This document shows, piece after piece, positions 12,701-28,924 of a stretch of 64,000 nt of DNA. Source of the DNA: Siphlonurus alternatus (lineage: Eukaryota; Arthropoda; Insecta; Ephemeroptera; Siphlonuridae). A model generated the notes under the pieces. The model saw nothing but the letters and a program-made list of their open reading frames with translations, did no database searches and was not told where the DNA came from. The stretch is taken from the NCBI GenBank assembly GCA_949825025.1, contig OX463780.1, positions 17,519,480 through 17,583,479 of the forward strand, given 5' to 3'. A program made the position numbers and the translations under genes. The stretch's first letter is position 1. Every line of letters begins with the position of its first letter.

Positions 12701-15700
12701 TAAATTGTAGAGCTTTTTTTATGAACACAAAATATATAAAATCATATATTTCTTGAGAAACACCTAAAAATCTGTTTAAAAAATTTAATATAGGGCTTTA
12801 TTACTACCTAATTTTGAGTCTGAAATCTCACGGTCTGTAATCAATTTCTATATTTTTTTTTACTCTGCAACAAATACCTAGAGTAAAGCTAGAGCTAAAA
12901 AAACAAAAGAAAACATACATATCATCATTAGTCAGTACTTGAATTTTACTTTTTTAATGATAAGTACAGTTGATAGACAGACCATTAAAAAAGCAAAAAC
13001 AGTAAATACAACAATTTTAATTTAATTATATGTAAGCCAATTTATAATCTTATATTAAATTACAATCATACCACCTTGTTTTGGAATCCACTACATCAAT
13101 TTTGTTTTCACTTTTCATTTTTGTTTTTATTTCAATTCATTTGTTATTTTATATTCACATGACACGTACTTTTATTATATTTAAAGACGAAGCTTTTATT
13201 CTCTTCTGAAACAAACAAAATAACAAAAAGTACGTTAATAAATGGGTTCATATTTCATTACAAAGATAACAATGTTTTTTTTTACTGTAATTCTTACCTT
13301 CCTAACACCATTCATGTAACAAGTGTAGCTTGATTTTTATTTTCCATCAGGTAAATTGTAGAGCTTTTTTTATTAACACAAAATATATAAAATCATATAT
13401 TTCTTGAGAAACACCTAAAAATCTGTTTAAAAAATTTAATATAGGGCTTTATTACTACCTAATTTTGAACCTGAAATCTCACGGTCTGTAATCAATTTCT
13501 ATATTTTTTTTTACTCTGCAACAAATACCTAGAGTAAAGCTAAAGCTAAAAAAACAAAAGAAAACATACATATCATCATTAGTCAGTACTTGAATTTTAC
13601 TTTTTTAATGATAAGTACAGTTGATAGACAGACCATTAAAAAAGCAAAAACAGTAAATACAACAATTTTAATTTAAATATATGTAAGCCAATTTATAATC
13701 TTATATTAAATTACAATCATACCACCTTGTATTGGAATCCACTACATCAATTTTGTTTTCACTTTTCATTTTTGTTTTTATTTCAATTCATTTGTTATTT
13801 TATATTCACATGACACGTACTTTTATTATATTTAAAGAAGAAGCTTTTATTCTCTTCTGAAACAAACAAAATGACAAAAAGGACATTAATAAATGGATTC
13901 ATATTTCATTACAAAGATTAAAATGTTTTTTTTTTACTGTAATTCTTACCTTCCTAACACCATTCATGTAACAAGTGTAGCTTGATTTTTATTTTCCATC
14001 AGGTAAATTGTAGAGCTTTTTTTATTAACACAAAATATATAAAATCATATATTTCTTGAGAAACACCTAAAAATCTGTTTAAAAAATTTAATATAGGGCT
14101 TTATTACTACCTAATTTTGAGTCTGAAATCTCACGGTCTGTAATCAATTTCTATATTTTTTTTTACTCTGCAACAAATACCTAGAGTAAAGCTAGAGCTA
14201 AAAAAACAAAAGAAAACATACATATCATCATTAGTCAGTACTTGAATTTTACTTTTTTAATGATAAGTACAGTTGATAGACAGACCATTAAAAAAGCAAA
14301 AACAGTAAATACAACAATTTTAATTTAATTATATGTAAGCCAATTTATAATCTTATATTAAATTACAATCATACCACCTTGTTTTGGAATCCACTACATC
14401 AATTTTGTTTTCACTTTTCATTTTTGTTTTTATTTCAATTCATTTGTTATTTTATATTCACATGACACGTACTTTTATTATATTTAAAGAAGAAGCTTTT
14501 ATTCTCTTCTGAAACAAACAAAATGACAAAAAGGACATTAATAAATGGATTCATATTTCATTACAAAGATTAAAATGTTTTTTTTTTACTGTAATTCTTA
14601 CCTTCCTAACACCATTCATGTAACAAGTGTAGCTTGATTTTTATTTTCCATCAGGTAAATTGTAGAGCTTTTTTTATTAACACAAAATATATAAAATCAT
14701 ATATTTCTTGAGAAACACCTAAAAATCTGTTTAAAAAATTTAATATAGGGCTTTATTACTACCTAATTTTGAGTCTGAAATCTCACGGTCTGTAATCAAT
14801 TTCTATATTTTTTTTTACTCTGCAACAAATACCTAGAGTAAAGCTAGAGCTAAAAAAACAAAAGAAAACATACATATCATCATTAGTCAGTACTTGAATT
14901 TTACTTTTTTAATGATAAGTACAGTTGATAGACAGACCATTAAAAAAGCAAAAACAGTAAATACAACAATTTTAATTTAAATATATGTAAGCCAATTTAT
15001 AATCTTATATTAAATTACAATCATACCACCTTGTATTGGAATCCACTACATCAATTTTGTTTTCAATTTTCATTTTTGTTTTTATTTCAATTCATTTGTT
15101 ATTTTATATTCACATGACACGTACTTTTATTATATTTAAAGAAGAAGCTTTTATTCTCTTCTGAAACAAACAAAATGACAAAAAGGACATTAATATATGG
15201 ATTCATATTTCATTACAAAGATAGCAATGTTTTTTTTACTGTAATTCTTACCTTCCTAACACCATTCATGTAACAAGTGTAGCTTGATTTTTATTTTCCA
15301 TCAGGTAAATTGTAGAGCTTTTTGTATTAACACAAAATATATAAAATCATATATTTCTTGAGAAACACCTAAAAATCTGTTTAAAAAATTTAATATAGGG
15401 CTTTATTACTACCTAATTTTGAGTCTGAAATCTCACGGTCTGTATTCAATTTCTATATTTTTTTTTACTCTGCAACAAATACCTAGAGTAAAGCTAGAGC
15501 TAAAAAAACAAAAGAAAACATACATATCATCATTAGTCAGTACTTGAATTTTACTTTTTTAATGATAAGTACAGTTGATAGACAGACCATTAAAAAAGCA
15601 AAAACAGTAAATACAACAATTTTAATTTAATTATATGTAAGCCAATTTATAATCTTATATTAAATTACAATCATACCACCTTGTTTTGGAATCCACTACA

Positions 15701-15902
15701 TCAATTTTGTTTTCACTTTTCATTTTTGTTTTTATTTCAATTCATTTGTTATTTTATATTCACATGACACGTACTTTTATTATATTTAAAGAAGAAGCTT
15801 TTATTCTCTTCTGAAACAAACAAAATGACAAAAAGGACATTAATAAATGGATTCATATTTCATTACAAAGATTAAAATGTTTTTTTTTTACTGTAATTCT
15901 TA
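6785..15902. repeat. Higher-order repeat block, 7- and 6-monomer units
   Basis: Variant-marked monomers recur in order. The monomers at 6785, 7437, 8087 and 8738 match those at 11344, 11996, 12646 and 13297 (constant offset 4559 bp, 7 monomers). The monomers at 10042, 10694 and 11344 correspond to those at 13949, 14601 and 15251 (offset 3907 bp, 6 monomers). The difference is explained by loss of one monomer type, the one at 9390, from the second unit. Diagnostic marks include TTTATGAACAC, AATTATATG, the TTTTCAATTTTC variant, and the AAAGCTAAAGCT variant. Confidence 0.85.
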
Positions 15903-18900
15903 CCTTCCTAACACCATTCATGTAACAAGTGTAGCTTGATTTTTATTTTCCATCAGGTAAATTGTAGAGCTTTTTTTATTAACACAAAATATATAAAATC
16001 ATATATTTCTTGAGAAACACCTAAAAATCTGTTTAAAAAATTTAATATAGGGCTTTATTACTACCTAATTTTGAGTCTGAAATCTCACGGTCTGTAATCA
16101 ATTTCTATATTTTTTTTGACTCTGCAACAAATACCTAGAGTAAAGCTAGAGCTAAAAAAACAAAAGAAAACATACATATCATCATTAGTCAGTACTTGAA
16201 TTTTACTTTTTTAATGATAAGTACAGTTGATAGACAGACCATTAAAAAAGCAAAAACAGTAAATACAACAATTTTAATTTAAATATATGTAAGCCAATTT
16301 ATAATCTTATATTAAATTACAATCATACCACCTTGTATTGGAATCCACTACATCAATTTTGTTTTCACTTTTCATTTTTGTTTTTATTTCAATTCATTTG
16401 TTATTTTATATTCACATGACACGTACTTTTATTATATTTAAAGAAGAAGCTTTTATTCTCTTCTGAAACAAACAAAATGACAAAAAGGACATTAATATAT
16501 GGATTCATATTTCATTACAAAGATAGCAATGTTTTTTTTACTGTAATTCTTACCTTCCTAACACCATTCATGTAACAAGTGTAGCTTGATTTTTATTTTC
16601 CATCAGGTAAATTGTAGAGCTTTTTTTATGAACACAAAATATATAAAATCATATATTTCTTGAGAAACACCTAAAAATCTGTTTAAAAAATTTAATATAG
16701 GGCTTTATTACTACCTAATTTTGAGTCTGAAATCTCACGGTCTGTAATCAATTTCTATATTTTTTTTTACTCTGCAACAAATACCTAGAGTAAAGCTAGA
16801 GCTAAAAAAACAAAAGAAAACATACATATCATCATTAGTCAGTACTTGAATTTTACTTTTTTAATGATAAGTACAGTTGATAGACAGACCATTAAAAAAG
16901 CAAAAACAGTAAATACAACAATTTTAATTTAATTATATGTAAGCCAATTTATAATCTTATATTAAATTACAATCATACCACCTTGTTTTGGAATCCACTA
17001 CATCAATTTTGTTTTCACTTTTCATTTTTGTTTTTATTTCAATTCATTTGTTATTTTATATTCACATGACACGTACTTTTATTATATTTAAAGACGAAGC
17101 TTTTATTCTCTTCTGAAACAAACAAAATAACAAAAAGTACGTTAATAAATGGGTTCATATTTCATTACAAAGATAACAATGTTTTTTTTTACTGTAATTC
17201 TTACCTTCCTAACACCATTCATGTAACAAGTGTAGCTTGATTTTTATTTTCCATCAGGTAAATTGTAGAGCTTTTTTTATTAACACAAAATATATAAAAT
17301 CATATATTTCTTGAGAAACACCTAAAAATCTGTTTAAAAAATTTAATATAGGGATTTACTACTACCTAATTTTGAACCTGAAATTTCACGGTCTGTAATC
17401 AATTTCTATATTTTTTTTTACTCTGCAACAAATACCTAGAGTAAAGCTAAAGCTAAAAAAACAAAAGAAAACATACATATCATCATTAGTCAGTACTTGA
17501 ATTTTACTTTTTTAATGATAAGTACAGTTGATAGACAGACCATTAAAAAAGCAAAAACAGTAAATACAACAATTTTAATTTAAATATATGTAAGCCAATT
17601 TATAATCTTATATTAAATTACAATCATACCACCTTGTATTGGAATCCACTACATCAATTTTGTTTTCACTTTTCATTTTTGTTTTTATTTCAATTCATTT
17701 GTTATTTTATATTCACATGACACGTACTTTTATTATATTTAAAGACGAAGCTTTTATTCTCTTCTGAAACAAACAAAATAACAAAAAGTACGTTAATAAA
17801 TGGATTCATATTTCATTACAAAGATTAAAATGTTTTTTTTTTACTGTAATTCTTACCTTCCTAACACCATTCATGTAACAAGTGTAGCTTGATTTTTATT
17901 TTCCATCAGGTAAATTGTAGAGCTTTTTTTATTAACACAAAATATATAAAATCATATATTTTTTGAGAAACACCTAAAAATCTGTTTAAAAAATTTAATA
18001 TAGGGCTTTACTACTACCTAATTTTGAACCTGAAATCTCACGGTCTGTAATCAATTTCTATATTTTTTTTTTTACTCTGCAACAAATACCTAGAGTAAAG
18101 CTAGAGCTAAAAAAACAAAAGAAAACATACATATCATCATTAGTCAGTACTTGAATTTTACTTTTTTAATGATAAGTACAGTTGATAGACAGACCATTAA
18201 AAAAGCAAAAACAGTAAATACAACAATTTTAATTTAAATATATGTAAGCCAATTTATAATCTTATATTAAATTACAATCATACCACCTTGTATTGGAATC
18301 CACTACATCAATTTTGTTTTCACTTTTCATTTTTGTTTTTATTTCAATTCATTTGTTATTTTATATTCACATGACACGTACTTTTATTATATTTAAAGAA
18401 GAAGCTTTTATTCTCTTCTGAAACAAACAAAATGACAAAAAGGACATTAATATATGGATTCATATTTCATTACAAAGATAGCAATGTTTTTTTTACTGTA
18501 ATTCTTACCTTCCTAACACCATTCATGTAACAAGTGTAGCTTGATTTTTATTTTCCATCAGGTAAATTGTAGAGCTTTTTTTATTAACACAAAATATATA
18601 AAATCATATATTTCTTGAGAAACACCTAAAAATCTGTTTAAAAAATTTAATATAGGGCTTTATTACTACCTAATTTTGAGTCTGAAATCTCACGGTCTGT
18701 AATCAATTTCTACATTTTTTTTTACTCTGCAACAAATACCTAGAGTAAAGCTAGAGCTAAAAAAACAAAAGAAAACATACATATCATCATTAGTCAGTAC
18801 TTGAATTTTACTTTTTTAATGATAAGTACAGTTGATAGACAGACCATTAAAAAAGCAAAAACAGTAAATACAACAATTTTAATTTAATTATATGTAAGCC

Positions 18901-21900
18901 AATTTATAATCTTATATTAAATTACAATCATACCACCTTGTTTTGGAATCCACTACATCAATTTTGTTTTCAATTTTCATTTTTGTTTTTATTTCAATTC
19001 ATTTGTTATTTTATATTCACATGACACGTACTTTTATTATATTTAAAGACGAAGCTTTTATTCTCTTCTGAAACAAACAAAATAACAAAAAGTACGTTAA
19101 TAAATGGGTTCATATTTCATTACAAAGATAACAATGTTTTTTTTTACTGTAATTCTTACCTTCCTAACACCATTCATGTAACAAGTGTAGCTTGATTTTT
19201 ATTTTCCATCAGGTAAATTGTAGAGCTTTTTTTATTAACACAAAATATATAAAATCATATATTTCTTGAGAAACACCTAAAAATCTGTTTAAAAAATTTA
19301 ATATAGGGCTTTATTACTACCTAATTTTGAACCTGAAATCTCACGGTCTGTAATCAATTTCTATATTTTTTTTTACTCTGCAACAAATACCTAGAGTAAA
19401 GCTAGAGCTAAAAAAACAAAAGAAAACATACATATCATCATTAGTCAGTACTTGAATTTTACTTTTTTAATGATAAGTACAGTTGATAGACAGACCATTA
19501 AAAAAGCAAATACAGTAAATACAACAATTTTAATTTAAATATATGTAAGCCAATTTATAATCTTATATTAAATTACAATCATACCACCTTGTATTGGAAT
19601 CCACTACATCAATTTTGTTTTCACTTTTCATTTTTGTTTTTATTTCAATTCATTTGTTATTTTATATTCACATGACACGTACTTTTATTATATTTAAAGA
19701 CGAAGCTTTTATTCTCTTCTGAAACAAACAAAATAACAAAAAGTACGTTAATAAATGGATTCATATTTCATTACAAAGATAACAATGTTTTTTTTTACTG
19801 TAATTCTTACCTTCCTAACACCATTCATGTAAAAAGTGTAGCTTGATTTTTATTTTCCATCAGGTAAATTGTAGAGCTTTTTTTATTAACACAAAATATA
19901 TAAAATCATATATTTCTTGAGAAACACCTAAAAATCTGTTTAAAAAATTTAATATAGGGCTTTATTACTACCTAATTTTGAACCTGAAATCTCACGGTCT
20001 GTAATCAATTTCTATATTTTTTTTTACTCTGCAACAAATACCTAGAGTAAAGCTAGAGCTAAAAAAACAAAAGAAAACATACATATCATCATTAGTCAGT
20101 ACTTGAATTTTACTTTTTTAATGATAAGTACAGTTGATAGACAGACCATTAAAAAAGCAAAAACAGTAAATACAACAATTTTAATTTAAATATATGTAAG
20201 CCAATTTATAATCTTATATTAAATTACAATCATACCACCTTGTATTGGAATCCACTACATCAATTTTGTTTTCACTTTTCTTTTTTGTTTTTATTTCAAT
20301 TCATTTGTTATTTTATATTCACATGACACGTACTTTTATTATATTTAAAGAAGAAGCTTTTATTCTCTTCTGAAACAAACAAAATGACAAAAAGGACATT
20401 AATATATGGATTCATATTTCATTACAAAGATAGCAATGTTTTTTTTACTGTAATTCTTACCTTCCTAACACCATTCATGTAACAAGTGTAGCTTGATTTT
20501 TATTTTCCATCAGGTAAATTGTAGAGCTTTTTTTATTAACACAAAATATATAAAATCATATATTTCTTGAGAAACACCTAAAAATCTGTTTAAAAAATTT
20601 AATAAAGGGCTTTATTACTACATAATTTTGAACCTGAAATCTCACGGTCTGTAATCAATTTCTATGTTTTTTTTTACTCTGCAACAAATACCTAGAGTAA
20701 AGCTAGAGCTAAAAAAACAAAAGAAAACATACATATCATCATTAGTCAGTACTTGAATTTTACTTTTTTAATGATAAGTACAGTTGATAGACAGACCATT
20801 AAAAAAGCAAAAACAGTAAATACAACAATTTTAATTTAAATATATGTAAGCCAATTTATAATCTTATATTAAATTACAATCATACCACCTTGTTTTGGAA
20901 TCCACTACATCAATTTTGTTTTCACTTTTCATTTTTGTTTTTATTTCAAATCATTTGTTATTTTATATTCACATGACACGTACTTTTATTATATTTAAAG
21001 AAGAAGCTTTTATTCTCTTCTGAAACAAACAAAATAACAAAAAGTACGTTAATAAATGGATTCATATTTCATTACAAAGATAACAATGTTTTTTTTTTTA
21101 CTGTAATTCTTACCTTCCTAACACCATTCATGTAACAAGTGTAGCTTGATTTTTATTTTCCATCAGGTAAATTGTAGAGCTTTTTTTATTAACACAAAAT
21201 ATATAAAATCATATATTTCTTGAGAAACACCTAAAAATCTGTTTAAAAAATTTAATATAGGGCTTTATTACTACCTAATTTTGAACCTGAAATCTCACGG
21301 TCTGTAATCAATTTCTATATTTTTTTTTACTCTGCAACAAATACCTAGAGTAAAGCTAGAGCTAAAAAAACAAAAGAAAACATACATATCATCATTAGTC
21401 AGTACTTGAATTTTACTTTTTTAATGATAAGTACAGTTGATAGACAGACCATTAAAAAAGCAAATACAGTAAATACAACAATTTTAATTTAAATATATGT
21501 AAGCCAATTTATAATCTTATATTAAATTACAATCATACCACCTTGTATTGGAATCCACTACATCAATTTTGTTTTCACTTTTCATTTTTGTTTTTATTTC
21601 AATTCATTTGTTATTTTATATTCACATGACACGTACTTTTATTATATTTAAAGACGAAGCTTTTATTCTCTTCTGAAACAAACAAAATAACAAAAAGTAC
21701 GTTAATAAATGGATTCATATTTCATTACAAAGATAACAATGTTTTTTTTTACTGTAATTCTTACCTTCCTAACACCATTCATGTAAAAAGTGTAGCTTGA
21801 TTTTTATTTTCCATCAGGTAAATTGTAGAGCTTTTTTTATTAACACAAAATATATAAAATCATATATTTCTTGAGAAACACCTAAAAATCTGTTTAAAAA

Positions 21901-24900
21901 ATTTAATATAGGGCTTTATTACTACCTAATTTTGAACCTGAAATCTCACGGTCTGTAATCAATTTCTATATTTTTTTTTACTCTGCAACAAATACCTAGA
22001 GTAAAGCTAGAGCTAAAAAAACAAAAGAAAACATACATATCATCATTAGTCAGTACTTGAATTTTACTTTTTTAATGATAAGTACAGTTGATAGACAGAC
22101 CATTAAAAAAGCAAAAACAGTAAATACAACAATTTTAATTTAAATATATGTAAGCCAATTTATAATCTTATATTAAATTACAATCATACCACCTTGTATT
22201 GGAATCCACTACATCAATTTTGTTTTCACTTTTCTTTTTTGTTTTTATTTCAATTCATTTGTTATTTTATATTCACATGACACGTACTTTTATTATATTT
22301 AAAGAAGAAGCTTTTATTCTCTTCTGAAACAAACAAAATGACAAAAAGGACATTAATATATGGATTCATATTTCATTACAAAGATAGCAATGTTTTTTTT
22401 ACTGTAATTCTTACCTTCCTAACACCATTCATGTAACAAGTGTAGCTTGATTTTTATTTTCCATCAGGTAAATTGTAGAGCTTTTTTTATTAACACAAAA
22501 TATATAAAATCATATATTTCTTGAGAAACACCTAAAAATCTGTTTAAAAAATTTAATAAAGGGCTTTATTACTACATAATTTTGAACCTGAAATCTCACG
22601 GTCTGTAATCAATTTCTATGTTTTTTTTTACTCTGCAACAAATACCTAGAGTAAAGCTAGAGCTAAAAAAACAAAAGAAAACATACATATCATCATTAGT
22701 CAGTACTTGAATTTTACTTTTTTAATGATAAGAACAGTTGATAGACAGACCATTAAAAAAGCAAAAACAGTAAATACAACAATTTTAATTTAAATATATG
22801 TAAGCCAATTTATAATCTTATATTAAATTACAATCATACCACCTTGTTTTGGAATCCACTACATCAATTTTGTTTTCACTTTTCATTTTTGTTTTTATTT
22901 CAATTCATTTGTTATTTTATATTCACATGACACGTACTTTTATTATATTTAAAGAAGAAGCTTTTATTCTCTTCTGAAACAAACAAAATGACAAAAAGGA
23001 CATTAATATATGGATTCATATTTCATTACAAAGATAGCAATGTTTTTTTTACTGTAATTCTTACCTTCCTAACACCATTCATGTAACAAGTGTAGCTTGA
23101 TTTTTATTTTCCATCAGGTAAATTGTAGAGCTTTTTGTATTAACACAAAATATATAAAATCATATATTTCTTGAGAAACACCTAAAAATCTGTTTAAAAA
23201 ATTTAATATAGGGCTTTATTACTACCTAATTTTGAGTCTGAAATCTCACGGTCTGTATTCAATTTCTATATTTTTTTTTACTCTGCAACAAATACCTAGA
23301 GTAAAGCTAGAGCTAAAAAAACAAAAGAAAACATACATATCATCATTAGTCAGTACTTGAATTTTACTTTTTTAATGATAAGTACAGTTGATAGACAGAC
23401 CATTAAAAAAGCAAAAACAGTAAATACAACAATTTTAATTTAATTATATGTAAGCCAATTTATAATCTTATATTAAATTACAATCATACCACCTTGTTTT
23501 GGAATCCACTACATCAATTTTGTTTTCACTTTTCATTTTTGTTTTTATTTCAATTCATTTGTTATTTTATATTCACATGACACGTACTTTTATTATATTT
23601 AAAGAAGAAGCTTTTATTCTCTTCTGAAACAAACAAAATGACAAAAAGGACATTAATAAATGGATTCATATTTCATTACAAAGATTAAAATGTTTTTTTT
23701 TTACTGTAATTCTTACCTTCCTAACACCATTCATGTAACAAGTGTAGCTTGATTTTTATTTTCCATCAGGTAAATTGTAGAGCTTTTTTTATTAACACAA
23801 AATATATAAAATCATATATTTCTTGAGAAACACCTAAAAATCTGTTTAAAAAATTTAATATAGGGCTTTATTACTACCTAATTTTGAGTCTGAAATCTCA
23901 CGGTCTGTAATCAATTTCTATATTTTTTTTGACTCTGCAACAAATACCTAGAGTAAAGCTAGAGCTAAAAAAACAAAAGAAAACATACATATCATCATTA
24001 GTCAGTACTTGAATTTTACTTTTTTAATGATAAGTACAGTTGATAGACAGACCATTAAAAAAGCAAAAACAGTAAATACAACAATTTTAATTTAAATATA
24101 TGTAAGCCAATTTATAATCTTATATTAAATTACAATCATACCACCTTGTATTGGAATCCACTACATCAATTTTGTTTTCACTTTTCATTTTTGTTTTTAT
24201 TTCAATTCATTTGTTATTTTATATTCACATGACACGTACTTTTATTATATTTAAAGAAGAAGCTTTTATTCTCTTCTGAAACAAACAAAATGACAAAAAG
24301 GACATTAATATATGGATTCATATTTCATTACAAAGATAGCAATGTTTTTTTTACTGTAATTCTTACCTTCCTAACACCATTCATGTAACAAGTGTAGCTT
24401 GATTTTTATTTTCCATCAGGTAAATTGTAGAGCTTTTTTTATGAACACAAAATATATAAAATCATATATTTCTTGAGAAACACCTAAAAATCTGTTTAAA
24501 AAATTTAATATAGGGCTTTATTACTACCTAATTTTGAGTCTGAAATCTCACGGTCTGTAATCAATTTCTATATTTTTTTTTACTCTGCAACAAATACCTA
24601 GAGTAAAGCTAGAGCTAAAAAAACAAAAGAAAACATACATATCATCATTAGTCAGTACTTGAATTTTACTTTTTTAATGATAAGTACAGTTGATAGACAG
24701 ACCATTAAAAAAGCAAAAACAGTAAATACAACAATTTTAATTTAATTATATGTAAGCCAATTTATAATCTTATATTAAATTACAATCATACCACCTTGTT
24801 TTGGAATCCACTACATCAATTTTGTTTTCACTTTTCATTTTTGTTTTTATTTCAATTCATTTGTTATTTTATATTCACATGACACGTACTTTTATTATAT

Positions 24901-27900
24901 TTAAAGACGAAGCTTTTATTCTCTTCTGAAACAAACAAAATAACAAAAAGTACGTTAATAAATGGGTTCATATTTCATTACAAAGATAACAATGTTTTTT
25001 TTTACTGTAATTCTTACCTTCCTAACACCATTCATGTAACAAGTGTAGCTTGATTTTTATTTTCCATCAGGTAAATTGTAGAGCTTTTTTTATTAACACA
25101 AAATATATAAAATCATATATTTCTTGAGAAACACCTAAAAATCTGTTTAAAAAATTTAATATAGGGCTTTACTACTACCTAATTTTGAACCTGAAATTTC
25201 ACGGTCTGTAATCAATTTCTATATTTTTTTTTACTCTGCAACAAATACCTAGAGTAAAGCTAAAGCTAAAAAAACAAAAGAAAACATACATATCATCATT
25301 AGTCAGTACTTGAATTTTACTTTTTTAATGATAAGTACAGTTGATAGACAGACCATTAAAAAAGCAAAAACAGTAAATACAACAATTTTAATTTAAATAT
25401 ATGTAAGCCAATTTATAATCTTATATTAAATTACAATCATACCACCTTGTATTGGAATCCACTACATCAATTTTGTTTTCACTTTTCATTTTTGTTTTTA
25501 TTTCAATTCATTTGTTATTTTATATTCACATGACACGTACTTTTATTATATTTAAAGACGAAGCTTTTATTCTCTTCTGAAACAAACAAAATAACAAAAA
25601 GTACGTTAATAAATGGATTCATATTTCATTACAAAGATTAAAATGTTTTTTTTTTACTGTAATTCTTACCTTCCTAACACCATTCATGTAACAAGTGTAG
25701 CTTGATTTTTATTTTCCATCAGGTAAATTGTAGAGCTTTTTTTATTAACACAAAATATATAAAATCATATATTTTTTGAGAAACACCTAAAAATCTGTTT
25801 AAAAAATTTAATATAGGGCTTTACTACTACCTAATTTTGAACCTGAAATCTCACGGTCTGTAATCAATTTCTATATTTTTTTTTTTACTCTGCAACAAAT
25901 ACCTAGAGTAAAGCTAGAGCTAAAAAAACAAAAGAAAACATACATATCATCATTAGTCAGTACTTGAATTTTACTTTTTTAATGATAAGTACAGTTGATA
26001 GACAGACCATTAAAAAAGCAAAAACAGTAAATACAACAATTTTAATTTAAATATATGTAAGCCAATTTATAATCTTATATTAAATTACAATCATACCAAC
26101 TTGTATTGGAATCCACTACATCAATTTTGTTTTCACTTTTCATTTTTGTTTTTATTTCAATTCATTTGTTATTTTATATTCACATGACACGTACTTTTAT
26201 TATATTTAAAGAAGAAGCTTTTATTCTCTTCTGAAACAAACAAAATGACAAAAAGGACATTAATATATGGATTCATATTTCATTACAAAGATAGCAATGT
26301 TTTTTTTACTGTAATTCTTACCTTCCTAACACCATTCATGTAACAAGTGTAGCTTGATTTTTATTTTCCATCAGGTAAATTGTAGAGCTTTTTTTATTAA
26401 CACAAAATATATAAAATCATATATTTCTTGAGAAACACCTAAAAATCTGTTTAAAAAATTTAATATAGGGCTTTATTACTACCTAATTTTGAGTCTGAAA
26501 TCTCACGGTCTGTAATCAATTTCTACATTTTTTTTTACTCTGCAACAAATACCTAGAGTAAAGCTAGAGCTAAAAAAACAAAAGAAAACATACATATCAT
26601 CATTAGTCAGTACTTGAATTTTACTTTTTTAATGATAAGTACAGTTGATAGACAGACCATTAAAAAAGCAAAAACAGTAAATACAACAATTTTAATTTAA
26701 TTATATGTAAGCCAATTTATAATCTTATATTAAATTACAATCATACCACCTTGTTTTGGAATCCACTACATCAATTTTGTTTTCAATTTTCATTTTTGTT
26801 TTTATTTCAATTCATTTGTTATTTTATATTCACATGACACGTACTTTTATTATATTTAAAGAAGAAGCTTTTATTCTCTTCTGAAACAAACAAAATAACA
26901 AAAAGTACGTTAATAAATGGATTCATATTTCATTACAAAGATAACAATGTTTTTTTTTACTGTAATTCTTACCTTCCTAACACCATTCATGTAACAAGTG
27001 TAGCTTGATTTTTATTTTCCATCAGGTAAATTGTAGAGCTTTTTTTATTAACACAAAATATATAAAATCATATATTTCTTGAGAAACACCTAAAAATCTG
27101 TTTAAAAAATTTAATATAGGGCTTTATTACTACCTAATTTTGAACCTGAAATCTCACGGTCTGTAATCAATTTCTATATTTTTTTTTACTCTGCAACAAA
27201 TACCTAGAGTAAAGCTAGAGCTAAAAAAACAAAAGAAAACATACATATCATCATTAGTCAGTACTTGAATTTTACTTTTTTAATGATAAGTACAGTTGAT
27301 AGACAGACCATTAAAAAAGCAAATACAGTAAATACAACAATTTTAATTTAAATATATGTAAGCCAATTTATAATCTTATATTAAATTACAATCATACCAC
27401 CTTGTATTGGAATCCACTACATCAATTTTGTTTTCACTTTTCATTTTTGTTTTTATTTCAATTCATTTGTTATTTTATATTCACATGACACGTACTTTTA
27501 TTATATTTAAAGACGAAGCTTTTATTCTCTTCTGAAACAAACAAAATAACAAAAAGTACGTTAATAAATGGATTCATATTTCATTACAAAGATAACAATG
27601 TTTTTTTTTACTGTAATTCTTACCTTCCTAACACCATTCATGTAAAAAGTGTAGCTTGATTTTTATTTTCCATCAGGTAAATTGTAGAGCTTTTTTTATT
27701 AACACAAAATATATAAAATCATATATTTCTTGAGAAACACCTAAAAATCTGTTTAAAAAATTTAATATAGGGCTTTATTACTACCTAATTTTGAACCTGA
27801 AATCTCACGGTCTGTAATCAATTTCTATATTTTTTTTTACTCTGCAACAAATACCTAGAGTAAAGCTAGAGCTAAAAAAACAAAAGAAAACATACATATC

Positions 27901-28924
27901 ATCATTAGTCAGTACTTGAATTTTACTTTTTTAATGATAAGTACAGTTGATAGACAGACCATTAAAAAAGCAAAAACAGTAAATACAACAATTTTAATTT
28001 AAATATATGTAAGCCAATTTATAATCTTATATTAAATTACAATCATACCACCTTGTATTGGAATCCACTACATCAATTTTGTTTTCACTTTTCTTTTTTG
28101 TTTTTATTTCAATTCATTTGTTATTTTATATTCACATGACACGTACTTTTATTATATTTAAAGAAGAAGCTTTTATTCTCTTCTGAAACAAACAAAATGA
28201 CAAAAAGGACATTAATATATGGATTCATATTTCATTACAAAGATAGCAATGTTTTTTTACTGTAATTCTTACCTTCCTAACACCATTCATGTAACAAGTG
28301 TAGCTTGATTTTTATTTTCCATCAGGTAAATTGTAGAGCTTTTTTTATTAACACAAAATATATAAAATCATATATTTCTTGAGAAACACCTAAAAATCTG
28401 TTTAAAAAATTTAATAAAGGGCTTTATTACTACATAATTTTGAACCTGAAATCTCACGGTCTGTAATCAATTTCTATGTTTTTTTTTACTCTGCAACAAA
28501 TACCTAGAGTAAAGCTAGAGCTAAAAAAACAAAAGAAAACATACATATCATCATTAGTCAGTACTTGAATTTTACTTTTTTAATGATAAGAACAGTTGAT
28601 AGACAGACCATTAAAAAAGCAAAAACAGTAAATACAACAATTTTAATTTAAATATATGTAAGCCAATTTATAATCTTATATTAAATTACAATCATACCAC
28701 CTTGTTTTGGAATCCACTACATCAATTTTGTTTTCACTTTTCATTTTTGTTTTTATTTCAATTCATTTGTTATTTTATATTCACATGACACGTACTTTTA
28801 TTATATTTAAAGACGAAGCTTTTATTCTCTTCTGAAACAAACAAAATAACAAAAAGTACGTTAATAAATGGGTTCATATTTCATTACAAAGATAACAATG
28901 TTTTTTTTTTTACTGTAATTCTTA
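15251..28924. repeat. 12-monomer (7813-bp) higher-order duplication
   Basis: Nine consecutive monomers starting at 15251 (15251, 15903, 16553, 17204, 17856, 18508, 19159, 19810, 20460) recur from 23064 with an offset of 7813 bp for the first eight and 7812 bp for the ninth. They share rare marks: TTTGTATTAAC with GTATTCAAT, TTTATGAAC, ATTTTTTGAG, TACATTTT, AAATACAG, TTTTCTTTTTTG and AATAAAGGG. Inside it, the three-monomer set at 19159, 19810 and 20460 is itself repeated at 21113, 21764 and 22414 (offset 1954 bp). This is a duplication nested within a larger one. Confidence 0.87.
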
